From the NCBI RefSeq assembly GCF_010731715.1, contig NZ_AP022587.1:1488001-1552000 (forward strand): DNA of 64,000 bases, written 5' to 3'. Source of the stretch: Mycobacterium stomatepiae. GTDB lineage: Bacteria > Actinomycetota > Actinomycetes > Mycobacteriales > Mycobacteriaceae. The translations under genes were made by a program, and so were the position numbers. Positions 8,196 through 17,323 of the stretch are shown here, piece by piece (position 1 is the stretch's first letter; each line of letters opens with the position of its first letter). The notes below the pieces were generated by a model. The model saw only the letters and a program-made list of their open reading frames with translations. It did not search any database and was not told the DNA's origin.

Positions 8196-9853
8196 CTTGT
8201 GCAGCTTGATCTTTCGCCCACCGGTAGTCGGCCTTGCCGGATGGTGACCGTTGCAGACGATCGCGGAAGACCACCGCCTTCGGCAGTTTGTAGCGCGCGA
8301 CATGGCGGGCCGCCTCGGCGATGATGCTGTCCGCCATTTGTTTTTCGGACGCCTTTTCTCCGTCGGCCAGCGCGACGATGGCGACGACTTCGTTACCCCA
8401 CCGGGCGCTGGGCCGGCTCGTCACCACCACGTCGTACACCGCCGGGTGTTCGGCGATCGCGGCCTCGACCTCCTCGGCGAAGATCTTCTCGCCCCCCGAA
8501 TTGATCGTGACCGAGTCGCGACCCAGCAGCTCGATCTCGCCGTCGGCGAACCAACGGGCACGATCGCCGGGCACCGAATGCCGGATCCCGTCGATCATCG
8601 GGAATGTCCGCGCGGTCTTCTCCGGGTCGCCGAGGTAGCCCAGCGGTATCAGGCCCTGCTGGGCCAGCCAGCCGATCTCGTCGTCGCCCGGGGTGAGGAT
8701 CCGGGTCAGGTCCTCGCTGACCACCACCGCGCCCGGGTTCGGCGCGAAGCGGCCGGATGCGCTCTGCGCGCGGCTGCACGCCTGCATCATCTGGGCTCCG
8801 GATTCCGAGGCGCCACCCGCGTCCAGGATGGTCAGGTGGGGCAGCAGGTCCAGGAAACGCTGCTTGAGCGGTGCGCTGAGCGCCGCGCCGCCGGTGATCA
8901 GCAGCAGCAGCCCGGACAGGTCGTAATCCCCGGACTCGAGCGCGTCGAGCAGGGGCCGCCCGAAGGCGTCGCCGACGAAGGACATCGACATCACCCGTTC
9001 GCGGCTGGCCAGCGCCAACGCCTCGGCCGGATCGAAGTGGGTGGTCGTCGCCGCCATCACGAACGGCCGGCCGCCACACAGGCTGATGAAGGACGCCCAC
9101 TGCGCCGCGCCGTGCATCAACGGCGCGCAGGTCATCGAGCCGGGTCCCGGCAGCCGCGACCGCTCGACGATGTCCTCGATGCTGGTCACCGTCTCGCCGC
9201 CGAACGGCGGCCGTCCGCCCATCGCGTTCATATAGATGTCGTGCTGGCGCCACAGCACTGCCTTGGGCATCCCGGTGGTGCCGCCGGTGTAGAGCACATA
9301 AAGATCGTCGGGCGACAGCGCGAGATCGAGGGGCTCGTCGGATAGCCCCCCCGTCGTGAGAAGCCAGCAGTTCCTCGTACCGCACCGCCCCGGGCAACGG
9401 ATCGTTGCCGGACTCGTCGTCGACGTGGATCAGCCGCATCGGCGGCAGCTGGGTTGTCTCCAACGCCTCGGCCAGGGTCGGGGCGAACCGCGCCTGATAC
9501 ATCACGGCTTCCGCGCCGGCATTGCCCAGCAGATAGACCAATTCGTCGGCGACGTAACGATAGTTCACGTTGAACGGGGCGACCCGCGCCAGGTATGCGC
9601 CCAGCATGCCCTCGAGGTATTCGTTGCAGTTGGCCATGTACAGCCCGAGATGACTTTGCCCGGATTCGTGCGGAGCCAGTTCGTCACGTTCCCGGCGGGC
9701 GCCCAGTCCCCACGAGTGCAGCGCTTGCGCGAGCCGCCGGGCGCGTTCGGCAGTTTGCGAGTAGGTGAATCGTCGGTGTCCAAACACAATGCAGTCGCGA
9801 TCCGGATTTGCGGCCGCGACCGCCGAGAACACTTGGGCGAGATTGAATTCCAC
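8188..9853 (-). pseudogene. Acyl-CoA synthetase (FadD-like), frameshifted
   Basis: An AMP-forming CoA ligase of about 555 aa split between two frames. The N-terminal part (MEFNLAQVFSAVAAANPDRD, YMANCNEYLEGMLGAYLARV) changes frame in a run of seven Cs at 9346-9352. The rest carries the AMP-binding loop LYTGGTTGMPKAV, the A8-type hinge and GGEKIFAEEVE, and the catalytic Lys motif SPSGKADYR. One base fewer in the run restores DGGLSDEPLDLALSPDDLY. Because the lesion is a homopolymer indel, a base-calling error is a serious alternative to a real mutation. The gene would activate a carboxylic acid as its CoA ester. It overlaps the permease start. Confidence 0.85.
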
Positions 9854-9955
9854 TGACTCTCCTCACACCGACAGGCCCGGCGACAGTCACGCTACGCCAG
9901 CGTTTCGCGGCCGACGTCGCGCCTCGGGATTCGAATCGGGTTTACTCTCGGCATC

Positions 9956-10807
9956 GTGTACGGAGCTGCGCGGGCCGGATACTCCAGATACGTCGCCCTC
10001 GGCGACAGTCAGACCGAAGGTCTGTGGGACGGTGACGAAACCACCGGTCTCGTGGGATTCGCCGATCGGCTCGCCGTGATGCTCGACACCCTCTACCCCG
10101 GCTTGCAATACGCCAACCTCGCCGTCCGGGGTAAAAAACTGGGCGATGTGCTCACCGAGCAGATTCCGCCGATGCTGGCGATGAAGCCGGATCTGATCAC
10201 CATCTGCGTCGGGATGAACGACGTCATCCAGCCCGGCCGACAGTTCCCCCGGGCGCTGGCCGAGCTCGACTACGTCTATGCGGCGCTGGCCAGATCGGGC
10301 GCAACGGTGGTGACGACGACGTTCCCGAACGTCGCGCAATTCCTGCCGTTCGGCCGCATCGTGTCCAAACGGCTGGCCCGGATGAACAACGCGATCACAG
10401 TCGCCGCCGGCCGCTACGGGTTCAAGCTCGTCGATCTGTACAACGCGGCCTCGATGCGCGATTGGGACACCTGGAGCTTCGACCGGGTGCACGCCTCGCC
10501 CAAAGGCCATATCCTATTCGCCGCTGCCGCCGCCGAGGCCCTCAATTTGCCTGACAGCAGCCATGATTGGGCCGCAGCGCACCCGAATCCAACGCAGCTG
10601 TCCATTGCCGCGGGCGCCTACGGGCGGCTGCGCTGGACGCAAGACAACTTCTTCCCCTGGCTCTGGCGGCGCATGCGCGGGCTGTCCGCGGCCGACGGGC
10701 GCTTCCCCAAACGCCCCGAACTGGGACCCGTGAGCATGCCGCACGCCGCGCCCATCGACGACATTGCGGTACCGGGTCGCCAACAGTCAGGCATCCTTGA
10801 CCCATGA
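9956..10807 (+). CDS. SGNH/GDSL-type hydrolase
   Basis: A 283-aa protein with the SGNH blocks in order: YVALGDSQTEG (nucleophile Ser), a Gly in LAVRGKKL, GMNDV (Asn) and FDRVHASPKGH (Asp/His pair). No signal peptide is seen, so the enzyme is probably cytosolic. Substrate is not predictable: the fold covers esterases, lipases and deacetylases. A ~90-aa C-terminal extension with a hydrophobic-aromatic patch (WTQDNFFPWLWRRMRGL) is unusual and may touch a membrane. The stop overlaps the next start (ATGA). Confidence 0.88.
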   Translation: MYGAARAGYSRYVALGDSQTEGLWDGDETTGLVGFADRLAVMLDTLYPGLQYANLAVRGKKLGDVLTEQIPPMLAMKPDLITICVGMNDVIQPGRQFPRALAELDYVYAALARSGATVVTTTFPNVAQFLPFGRIVSKRLARMNNAITVAAGRYGFKLVDLYNAASMRDWDTWSFDRVHASPKGHILFAAAAAEALNLPDSSHDWAAAHPNPTQLSIAAGAYGRLRWTQDNFFPWLWRRMRGLSAADGRFPKRPELGPVSMPHAAPIDDIAVPGRQQSGILDP

Positions 10808-11469
10808 ACGTCGAGGCTTTGCTGCAGTCCATCCCGCCGCTGGCGGTCTACCTCGTGGTCGGCGGTGTGGTCGGCGTGGAAAGCCTGGGCATACCGCTAC
10901 CCGGTGAGATCGTTCTGGTCAGCGCGGCACTGATGTCGTCTCATCACCACCTTGCTGTGAACCCGGTCGGTGTCGGCGTCGCGGCCGTGATCGGGGCGGT
11001 GATCGGCGATTCGATCGGCTACTCGATCGGGCGGCGCTTCGGCATGGGACTCTTCGACAAGCTGGGCCAGCGGTTTCCCAAGCACTTCGGCCCCGGGCAC
11101 GTCATGCTGGCCGAGCGCCTGTTCGACCGCTGGGGAATCCGGGCGGTGTTCTTCGGTCGCTTCATCGCACTGCTGCGGATCTTTGCCGGGCCGCTGGCCG
11201 GCGCGTTGAAGATGCACTACAAGCGGTTCCTGGCCGCCAACGTGTCCGGCGCCATCTGCTGGGCGGGCGGCACGACCGCGCTGGTCTATTTCGCTGGGAT
11301 GGCCGCCGAACGATGGCTGGAACGGTTCTCCTGGATCGCGCTTGTGATCGCGATCATCGTCGGCCTGATCGCCGCAATCCTGCTGCGCGAACGTACATCC
11401 CGCGCGATCGCCGAACTCGAGGCCGAACACGCCGCGCAACACGGAAGCGCCGCCGCCGACCCGGCGTGA
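10804..11469 (+). CDS. DedA-family membrane protein
   Basis: A 221-aa integral membrane protein of the DedA/VTT family, involved in lipid-carrier or phospholipid flipping and membrane homeostasis. The family core is clear: GVESLGIPLPGEIVL, GDSIGYSIGRRFG, FFGRFIALLRIFAGPLAGAL with the conserved Arg, and G..CWAGGTTALVYFAG. It is coupled to the hydrolase by a 4-bp overlap and ends one base before the stop of the convergent TetR gene. Confidence 0.92.
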   Translation: MNVEALLQSIPPLAVYLVVGGVVGVESLGIPLPGEIVLVSAALMSSHHHLAVNPVGVGVAAVIGAVIGDSIGYSIGRRFGMGLFDKLGQRFPKHFGPGHVMLAERLFDRWGIRAVFFGRFIALLRIFAGPLAGALKMHYKRFLAANVSGAICWAGGTTALVYFAGMAAERWLERFSWIALVIAIIVGLIAAILLRERTSRAIAELEAEHAAQHGSAAADPA

Positions 11470-12090
11470 TCAGCCGGCCGCCTCCCCGATCTCGGCGACG
11501 GTCGCCGGCCGGTGTTGCTCGATCAGCGGTACGGCCATCTTCTGCGCGCGTCGGGCCGCGTCCAGGTCGCCCACGGCCGCGAGAATGATGGCCCCCTTCA
11601 TCAGGATGTGCCATGACGAGGCGAAGTCCTCGACGTCGGTGAGCCCCGCCGCCAGCGCCCGGCGGCGCACGATGTCGCGGACGTGGTCGATGTGGGCGAT
11701 ACAAGCCTGTCCGGCGGGATGATCGGAACCCAGCTCGAGCAGCACGTTGATGAACGAGCAGCCCTCGTAGCCGTCGCGGAGCTGGAACCACTCGTGCATG
11801 ACGTCGAAGATCGCCAGCAGTTGTTCCTCGGGCGTGGTGCCGCGCTGCTCGGACTGCGCCTCGATCAACCCGTGCGTCCAGATCTCTTCGCGGCGCTGCA
11901 GGACGGCCAATACGAGGTCGTTCTTGGTCGCGAAATGCCGGTACAACGTCGCCTTGGCCACGCCGGCCCGGTCGATCACCTCGTCGGTGCCGACCGCATG
12001 AATCCCACGCCGGCTGAACAGCTCATATGCCGCATTCAGTATCCGTTCACGAGCAGACGGAGCAGCCGGCACGACGTCGGAGGTTGCCAT
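11470..12090 (-). CDS. TetR-family transcriptional regulator
   Basis: About 206 aa. HTH residues GTDEVIDRAGVAKATLYRHFATKNDLVLAVL; the C-terminal domain (QRREEIWTHGL, CSFINVLLELG) resembles the TetR_C group that senses small hydrophobic ligands. The open frame reaches 12120 but the ATG at 12090 is preferred because an 18-bp palindrome at 12125-12142 would otherwise sit almost on the start codon. It is divergent from the STAS gene and probably represses itself. Confidence 0.9.
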   Translation of the reverse strand: MATSDVVPAAPSARERILNAAYELFSRRGIHAVGTDEVIDRAGVAKATLYRHFATKNDLVLAVLQRREEIWTHGLIEAQSEQRGTTPEEQLLAIFDVMHEWFQLRDGYEGCSFINVLLELGSDHPAGQACIAHIDHVRDIVRRRALAAGLTDVEDFASSWHILMKGAIILAAVGDLDAARRAQKMAVPLIEQHRPATVAEIGEAAG

Positions 12091-12124
12091 ATTTCGGCTT
12101 ACGATACTCTTAACCGCCACAGGT

Positions 12125-12142
12125 AGACAGACCGCCCTGTCT
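12125..12142. promoter_or_regulatory. Probable TetR operator palindrome
   Basis: AGACAG-ACCGCC-CTGTCT is a perfect 6-bp inverted repeat with a 6-bp spacer, in the gap between the divergent TetR and STAS genes. The AGACxG...CxGTCT pattern is typical of operators bound by TetR proteins of this subgroup. It would let the regulator control its own promoter and possibly the STAS gene. Confidence 0.65.
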
Positions 12143-12242
12143 CGTTATACAAAGGAGATCCGCACTTCGCGGAAGGTTCGTCTTCAGACACCAGGACGGA
12201 CATCCATCGCGGCGCCAATCGGTGCCGGGTTAGGAGTCCCCC

Positions 12243-12674
12243 ATGACGACGATTATCGAATCCTCGCCCCCTGCCTCGGGCCCGCGCTTGATGCTCAGCA
12301 CTCGGCTGATCTACGAGCTCGGCGACCCGCACAGCACGCTGCGGGCGACCACCGACCGCCGCGGCACGGCGGTGGTCATCTACGCCGGCGGGGAGATCGA
12401 TGCCTGCAACGAGGAAACCTGGCGCCGCCTGGTCAGCGAAGCGGCCGGCGTCGTCACCTGCCCCGGGCCTTTGATCGTCGACGTCACCGATCTGGATTTC
12501 ATCGCCTGCTGCGCGGTCGAGGCGCTGGCCGCCGAAGCAGAGACCCTGCGCCGGCGCGGCGTCGAACTCCGTCTGGTCAGCCCGCAGCGGATCGTCGCCC
12601 GCATCGTCGACGCGTGCGGCCTCGGCGGCGTGCTGCCCATCTACCCGACCGCGGACTCCGCCCTGGCTCGCTGA
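12243..12674 (+). CDS. STAS-domain protein (anti-sigma factor antagonist type)
   Basis: A 143-aa STAS protein. VVIYAGGEIDACNEETWRRL and LIVDVTDLDFIACCAVEALA match the family, with the phospho-acceptor position normally Ser occupied by Ala/Cys (DFIACCAVE). Such antagonists free sigma factors by binding anti-sigma kinases when unphosphorylated. The missing Ser suggests it is not switched by phosphorylation, or works differently. No kinase or sigma factor gene is nearby. Confidence 0.82.
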   Translation: MTTIIESSPPASGPRLMLSTRLIYELGDPHSTLRATTDRRGTAVVIYAGGEIDACNEETWRRLVSEAAGVVTCPGPLIVDVTDLDFIACCAVEALAAEAETLRRRGVELRLVSPQRIVARIVDACGLGGVLPIYPTADSALAR

Positions 12675-12692
12675 TCACGGTTGCCGGGCTGG

Positions 12693-13770
12693 ATGCCTCA
12701 CGTACCGAGCTTCGGCGTCGAGGAAGAGTTCCTCCTCGTCGACGCCGAGACCGGCGAGCCGGCGCCACGCAATGGGGAGGTCGCCGCGCAGGCCCAGCGC
12801 CGGGGCGTGGATCTGCAGCTGGAATTGAGCAGCTGCCAGGTCGAAACCGCCTCCGGTGTGGCCACCGACAGCGCCGCACTCGGTGCTGAACTCGCCCTGC
12901 TGCGACGCACCGCGGCGCAGGCCGCCGACGCCAGTGGAGTACGGCTCCTGGCGCTGGGACTGCCGCCGGTCACGCCGCACGAATTCCCCGTCACCGACAC
13001 CCAACGCTATCGGCAGATCGGTGAGAAGTTCGGAATGGTCGCCCACGAGCAGGGCATCTGCGGATGCCACGTGCACGTCGAGGTACCCGGCCGGGCGGCC
13101 GCGATCAAGGTCAGCAACTGGCTGCGGCCGTGGCTGCCGACTTTGCTTGCGCTGTCCGCGAATTCGGCTCTCTATCGCAATACCGACACCGGCTACGCGA
13201 GCTGGCGCAGCATCCTGTGGCGGCGCTGGCCCGCCGCCGTTCTTCGCCTCACCGGAGCAGTACGACCACACCGCGCGCATGCTGGTCGACAGCGGGGTGA
13301 TTCTCGATCGCAAGATGGTCTATTGGGACGTGCGCCCGTCGGCCAACTTGCCGACGGTCGAGGTGCGGGTGGCCGACGTACCGGCGACGGTCGAGGAAAC
13401 GGTGCTGCTGGCCACCCTGATCCGGGCCGCGGTGATGACGGCGCTGCAGGCCGACGGCCGCGGCGACGACGGCGGGCGGCTACCGCCCGCAATCCTGCGA
13501 GCGGCGTACTGGAAGGCAGCCCACGACGGACTGTCCGGACACTTGATCGACTCCGTCGGCAGCGCGGCGCCGGCGCGCCAGAGGTTAGACGAACTGGTGC
13601 AGCGGGTCCGCCCGGCGCTCGACGAGCTCGGCGAATACGACCGCGTCACAGCCGAACTCGACCGCATCATGGCGCAGGGCAATGGAGCGATGAGGCAACG
13701 GAAGGCCTGGCAACAGCGCGCCGACATGATGGACGTCATCAACCAGGCCGCCGCCGACACCGCGGGTTAG
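12693..13770 (+). pseudogene. Carboxylate-amine ligase, YbdK/GCS2 type, frameshifted
   Basis: The N-terminal half (FGVEEEFLLVDAETGEP, HVHVEVPG, GYASWRSILWRRWP) and the C-terminal half (PPPFFASPEQYDHTARMLV, MVYWDVRPSANLPTVEVRVAD) lie in different frames that meet near 13230-13245. Relatives read WRRWPxAGPPPFF here as I recall them, so about 11 bp seem to be missing, which a homopolymer error does not explain. The family ligates glutamate to cysteine or other amines using ATP. The ATG at 12693 is preferred over the TTG at 12681. The stop shares 4 bp with the convergent transporter stop. Confidence 0.82.
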
Positions 13771-14474
13771 ACCGTGACCAGGCGATAGAGGCCGATCAGT
13801 CCGACCACGATGATCGTGGCGCGCAATGCATTCGGCGATAACCGTCGTCCGTAGCGCGCGCCCACCCACCCACCGATCAGGGAGCCCACCGCCGCAACGA
13901 CATTCACCAGCAGCGCCAGCAAATTCTTGGCGGCGTTCATCCGCTGTACCGACTCCGGCAGCAGCGCACCCATCACCCCGACCAACAGGATGCCCTGGGC
14001 GGCGGTGAAGTATCCGCCGTACACACCGATGGCAAACGTTCCGAAGACGAGTACCGCCAGCCGGGCCGGCGTCACGTGTTCGGGTGATCGCCCGGCTTCT
14101 TCGGCCCGCCGTCGCGCCCACGCCTGAATCCGCGGCCCGACCAGGACCAGCACCAGGGCTAGCACCAGCAGTGCCGGCACAACCTTGGCGAACACCGTCT
14201 CGGGCAGGTGCAGTAGCAGGAACGCGCCCACCGCGGCGCCGGCCAGCGACGCCGGGATCTGCCAACGCAACCGATCCCACTGCCCGTTCAGTTCGACGCG
14301 GTAGCCCCAGGTGCCCGACACGCTGCCCGCCACCAAACCGACCGCGTTCGACATCGTGGACGTCACCGGCGGATAGCCCAACGCGACCAACGTCGGGAAC
14401 GTGATCAAGGTCCCCGAACCGACGAGCGCATTGATTGCGCCAGCGGCGAACCCGGCCAGGGCGATCAAAACCAT
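13767..14474 (-). CDS. TSUP-family membrane transporter (TauE/SafE-like)
   Basis: About 235 aa with seven to eight hydrophobic segments. The TSUP repeat signature occurs twice: GFAAGAINALVGSGTLITFP with GYPPVTSTMSNAVGLVAG, and GVYGGYFTAAQGILLVGVMG with NAAKNLLALLVNVVAAVG. These proteins export or import sulfite, sulfonates or other organic anions. The open frame extends far upstream, but residues before ATG 14474 (or GTG 14489) are not membrane-like. Confidence 0.88.
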   Translation of the reverse strand: MVLIALAGFAAGAINALVGSGTLITFPTLVALGYPPVTSTMSNAVGLVAGSVSGTWGYRVELNGQWDRLRWQIPASLAGAAVGAFLLLHLPETVFAKVVPALLVLALVLVLVGPRIQAWARRRAEEAGRSPEHVTPARLAVLVFGTFAIGVYGGYFTAAQGILLVGVMGALLPESVQRMNAAKNLLALLVNVVAAVGSLIGGWVGARYGRRLSPNALRATIIVVGLIGLYRLVTV

Positions 14475-14551
14475 ATGCGAATGCGACACTGCCGACGACG
14501 ATAGTCCGGTGCCGGATTGCGCCGACAATCGGGCAGCTGAGCGGCTTTTCG

Positions 14552-15484
14552 TCAGGCCGGCGGTGCTTCGGAGCCACGGTCGACGCCGGTGCGCAGCCTG
14601 ACCGAGGCCGAATACGCGAGGCTGCGGAAGTGCAGCACGGGGTCGTCGGACGGCTCGATGCCGTCGGTGACCCGCATCGGGTCGAATACGACGATGTCGC
14701 CGTCGTGTTCGCGCTCGGTGTCGAGACCGGTGATCTCGATGGTGCCGACGGTGACCGTCTCGGCGCTTCGCCACGGCGCCGACGGGTCGATCGTCGAATC
14801 CTGCGGCCCGGCGATCTGAACGCGGCAGTCGAACCGGACCGGCCCTTGTGCCAGACGCGCTTTCAGCTCGTCGGTGAGGAAGTCGGGAGCCGCACGGTGG
14901 GCGTCGGATCCGGACAGGTAGTGTTCGCCGGCGGCCGGAATCAGATGGTAGCGAACAAATCTGGCGTTGCCGTCGGCGCTGATCCACCGGAATGCGTGCA
15001 GGCCGTGGTACTCGATGGTGGCGTAGCTGGCCGGCACCTTGTTGGCGTCGCGCACCACCGGCAACGCGCCGAGCAGCCGGGGATGGGTGACGAAGTACTT
15101 CGCCAGCCGCAGCGGCGTAGTCAGGCCGGGCCGCATGGCCTTGAGCAGATCGACGAAGCCTTCGGGCTTGCTGGAGACGAACAGCCGGGCGGTCTGCGTC
15201 GACACGTCGGTGGTGGATCCGTCGGGCAGGGTGAACTTCACCGCCATCCCGCGCACCCCGGGCGAGCCGTCGGCCTGTTTCGGGTTTCCGGATCCGTTGG
15301 AGAAACGGATCAGCGCGGGAACTTCCGCGCCGTCGAGATGCTTTGCCAGGGAGAGCTCTCCCCCATCGCGGGTAGCGGTGAACGTACCGCGGTACAGCGT
15401 GCCTTTCGCGTGTAGCGCCCGAGCGCCGGGTTGGGCTCCCCCGGTGCCGCGAATCGCCTCGATCGCATCGTCAGCGGTGACCAT
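14552..15484 (-). CDS. Small catalase-family haem protein (catalase-related peroxidase)
   Basis: A 310-aa minimal catalase-fold protein, much shorter than classic catalase (about 480-700). Visible landmarks are the distal His in ALHAKGTLYRGTF, the Asn region IRFSNGSGNPKQ, and the proximal haem Tyr in FRSLAYSASVRLR (R-x3-Y). Such stand-alone small catalases usually act as organic peroxidases rather than efficient catalases. A single gene, 17 bp from the SDR stop, in the same direction. Confidence 0.88.
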   Translation of the reverse strand: MVTADDAIEAIRGTGGAQPGARALHAKGTLYRGTFTATRDGGELSLAKHLDGAEVPALIRFSNGSGNPKQADGSPGVRGMAVKFTLPDGSTTDVSTQTARLFVSSKPEGFVDLLKAMRPGLTTPLRLAKYFVTHPRLLGALPVVRDANKVPASYATIEYHGLHAFRWISADGNARFVRYHLIPAAGEHYLSGSDAHRAAPDFLTDELKARLAQGPVRFDCRVQIAGPQDSTIDPSAPWRSAETVTVGTIEITGLDTEREHDGDIVVFDPMRVTDGIEPSDDPVLHFRSLAYSASVRLRTGVDRGSEAPPA

Positions 15485-15501
15485 GCGCGAATCTTAAAGC
15501 G

Positions 15502-16290
15502 CTACTGCGGAAAGCCGAAGAGTTTGACGACACCGTGATCGCGACCAGCGGTGTAACCGCCGTCGACGGCGATGGCCTGACCGCTGACGAACGACCCGTC
15601 GAGCGACAAAAGGAACGCCGCCGTGGCCGCGACCTCGTCGGGGCGGCCGAGCCGTTGCAGCGCATGCTCCTCGGTGATCGATGCCAGCGGACCCTCCATC
15701 CCCGGCAGGCCGAAAACACTTTGGGCCATCGGTGTATCGATGAAGCCGGGGCAGATGACGTTTGCCCGGATGCCGCTCGGGCCGTAGTCGAGCGCAATGT
15801 TCTTGGTGAGCAGCACCACCCCACCCTTGGCCGCGTTGTAGGAGCTGCCGCCGGCGGTGCCTTCCAGTCCCTCGATGCTGGCCACGGTCACGATCGAGCC
15901 GCGTTCGCCGTCGACCCGGTCTTGCTCGATCATCGTGGCCAAGGCCGCCTTGGCCACCAGGAACGTGCCGGTGAGATTGATCCCGATCACGCGATCCCAC
16001 TCCGCGCGGTCGAGCAGATGGACCGGGCCACCCCCGGCGACACCGGCGGCGTGGAACACTCCGTCGAGACGGCCGGGCACCGCGGCGAACACGGCCTCGA
16101 TGGCGGCCTCGTCGGTCACGTCGGCCGTCACGAAGTGGAAGTCGGGACCCAAGTCGGGCGGGGATTCCAGGTCGGCTCCGATCACGGTGCCGCCCTCGGC
16201 TACCAGGCGCCGCGCGGCAGCCAGGCCGATGCCCGATGCCGCGCCGGTGACGACGAACGTGCGATGACGGGCGCGATCAACATTGACCAT
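15502..16290 (-). CDS. SDR-family oxidoreductase
   Basis: A 262-aa classical short-chain dehydrogenase: TGAASGIG (cofactor loop), HAAGVAGGG in place of NNAG, catalytic Ser in TVASIEG, YNAAKGG (Tyr/Lys), CPGFIDTPM and DGGYTAG. The Asp in IGADLES favours NAD over NADP. It is divergent from the LysR gene at 16394, a common arrangement for a regulator and its target. Confidence 0.9.
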   Translation of the reverse strand: MVNVDRARHRTFVVTGAASGIGLAAARRLVAEGGTVIGADLESPPDLGPDFHFVTADVTDEAAIEAVFAAVPGRLDGVFHAAGVAGGGPVHLLDRAEWDRVIGINLTGTFLVAKAALATMIEQDRVDGERGSIVTVASIEGLEGTAGGSSYNAAKGGVVLLTKNIALDYGPSGIRANVICPGFIDTPMAQSVFGLPGMEGPLASITEEHALQRLGRPDEVAATAAFLLSLDGSFVSGQAIAVDGGYTAGRDHGVVKLFGFPQ

Positions 16291-16393
16291 GTGTTGATTC
16301 CTTCATGAGGGGGTTTGCCCAGTCATGGTTACACACGTTGTCAACACGATTCTGCTAGGCCGTAACTCCCACTGTCGCACTAACATTTTCAGT

Positions 16394-17323
16394 GTGGAGT
16401 TGCGTCATCTTCGTTATTTCGTAGCGGTCGCCGAAGAGCTCAATTTCGGTCGCGCCGCCAAGCGGTTATGCATTGCCGGACCGTCGCTTTCGCAGCAGAT
16501 CAAGGTCCTCGAACGGGATCTGCGGGTGCGATTATTCGATCGCGACCGGCGCTCGGTCACCCTGACCGCGACGGGTGCGGCGTTGCTGCCGTCGGCCCGC
16601 ACGCTGCTGGATCAGGCAGATCAGTTGCGGCGGTCGGCAATCGGGCTGTCGCTGGCCGAGCCCGTGCGGATCGGGTACGCGCAATGGCTTCCGCCGGACC
16701 TGGCCGACCGAACCTCCGCGGTGGCGAAGGTGCACATCGACACCTGGGTGCTGCCGTCGCACGCGCAGGTCACTCGGGTCGCCGAGGGCGGTGTCGATTT
16801 GGCGATCTGCGGGGTGCGCTCCTCCGATCTGGACCGGCATGGCCTGAATGCGCATCTCATTGGCGCCGAACAGCTCTACGCGGTCAGCGTCGGCTCGGAC
16901 ACGTCGGCGGTCGACGCGGCCGACACGGTCGTGCTGCTCGACGCGGACTCCGGCAGCTGGTTCTCCTGGAACCGGTACGGGGAGCAATTCGCCCGGGAGA
17001 CCGGCGCGCGTACGGTGCGGATCAGCGACGGCGGGCTAGCTGCCCCAATGTTTTTCGAGCACGTCCGCCGGCTGGGCCGGCCGGTGCTCAGCTCTCCCAA
17101 GGCCCAAACCGTCGGGCTGCCAGCAGATCTCGTGCAGCGCCCGATCGCCCCGCCCGCACCCTTTTGGACGTGGTCGCTGGTGTGGCGGCGCATCGAGAAC
17201 CGGGAGACCGTGCGTGGGGTGATCGACGCGCTGACGGACGCCGCCGAAGTGCCCGATCTGGACGAGGCCTGGCTGCCCTTCACCGACCCCTACCGATCAC
17301 GAATCACCCTGGCAACCGCCTGA
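16394..17323 (+). CDS. LysR-family transcriptional regulator
   Basis: About 309 aa. The winged-HTH starts at VELRHLRYFVAVAEELNFGR with PSLSQQIKVLERDLRVRLF, which fixes the GTG at 16394 as start although the frame is open to 16325. The periplasmic-binding-like effector domain follows. It probably controls the divergent SDR gene and itself from the ~100-bp gap 16291-16393. The last 20 bp overlap the 3' end of the convergent monooxygenase remnant. Confidence 0.9.
   Translation: MELRHLRYFVAVAEELNFGRAAKRLCIAGPSLSQQIKVLERDLRVRLFDRDRRSVTLTATGAALLPSARTLLDQADQLRRSAIGLSLAEPVRIGYAQWLPPDLADRTSAVAKVHIDTWVLPSHAQVTRVAEGGVDLAICGVRSSDLDRHGLNAHLIGAEQLYAVSVGSDTSAVDAADTVVLLDADSGSWFSWNRYGEQFARETGARTVRISDGGLAAPMFFEHVRRLGRPVLSSPKAQTVGLPADLVQRPIAPPAPFWTWSLVWRRIENRETVRGVIDALTDAAEVPDLDEAWLPFTDPYRSRITLATA

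Noticed and set aside
9346..9352. Programmed frameshifting at the seven-C run in the acyl-CoA synthetase
   Set aside because: No stimulatory structure or conserved slippery arrangement is evident, and other homopolymer indels in the window make mutation or read error simpler.
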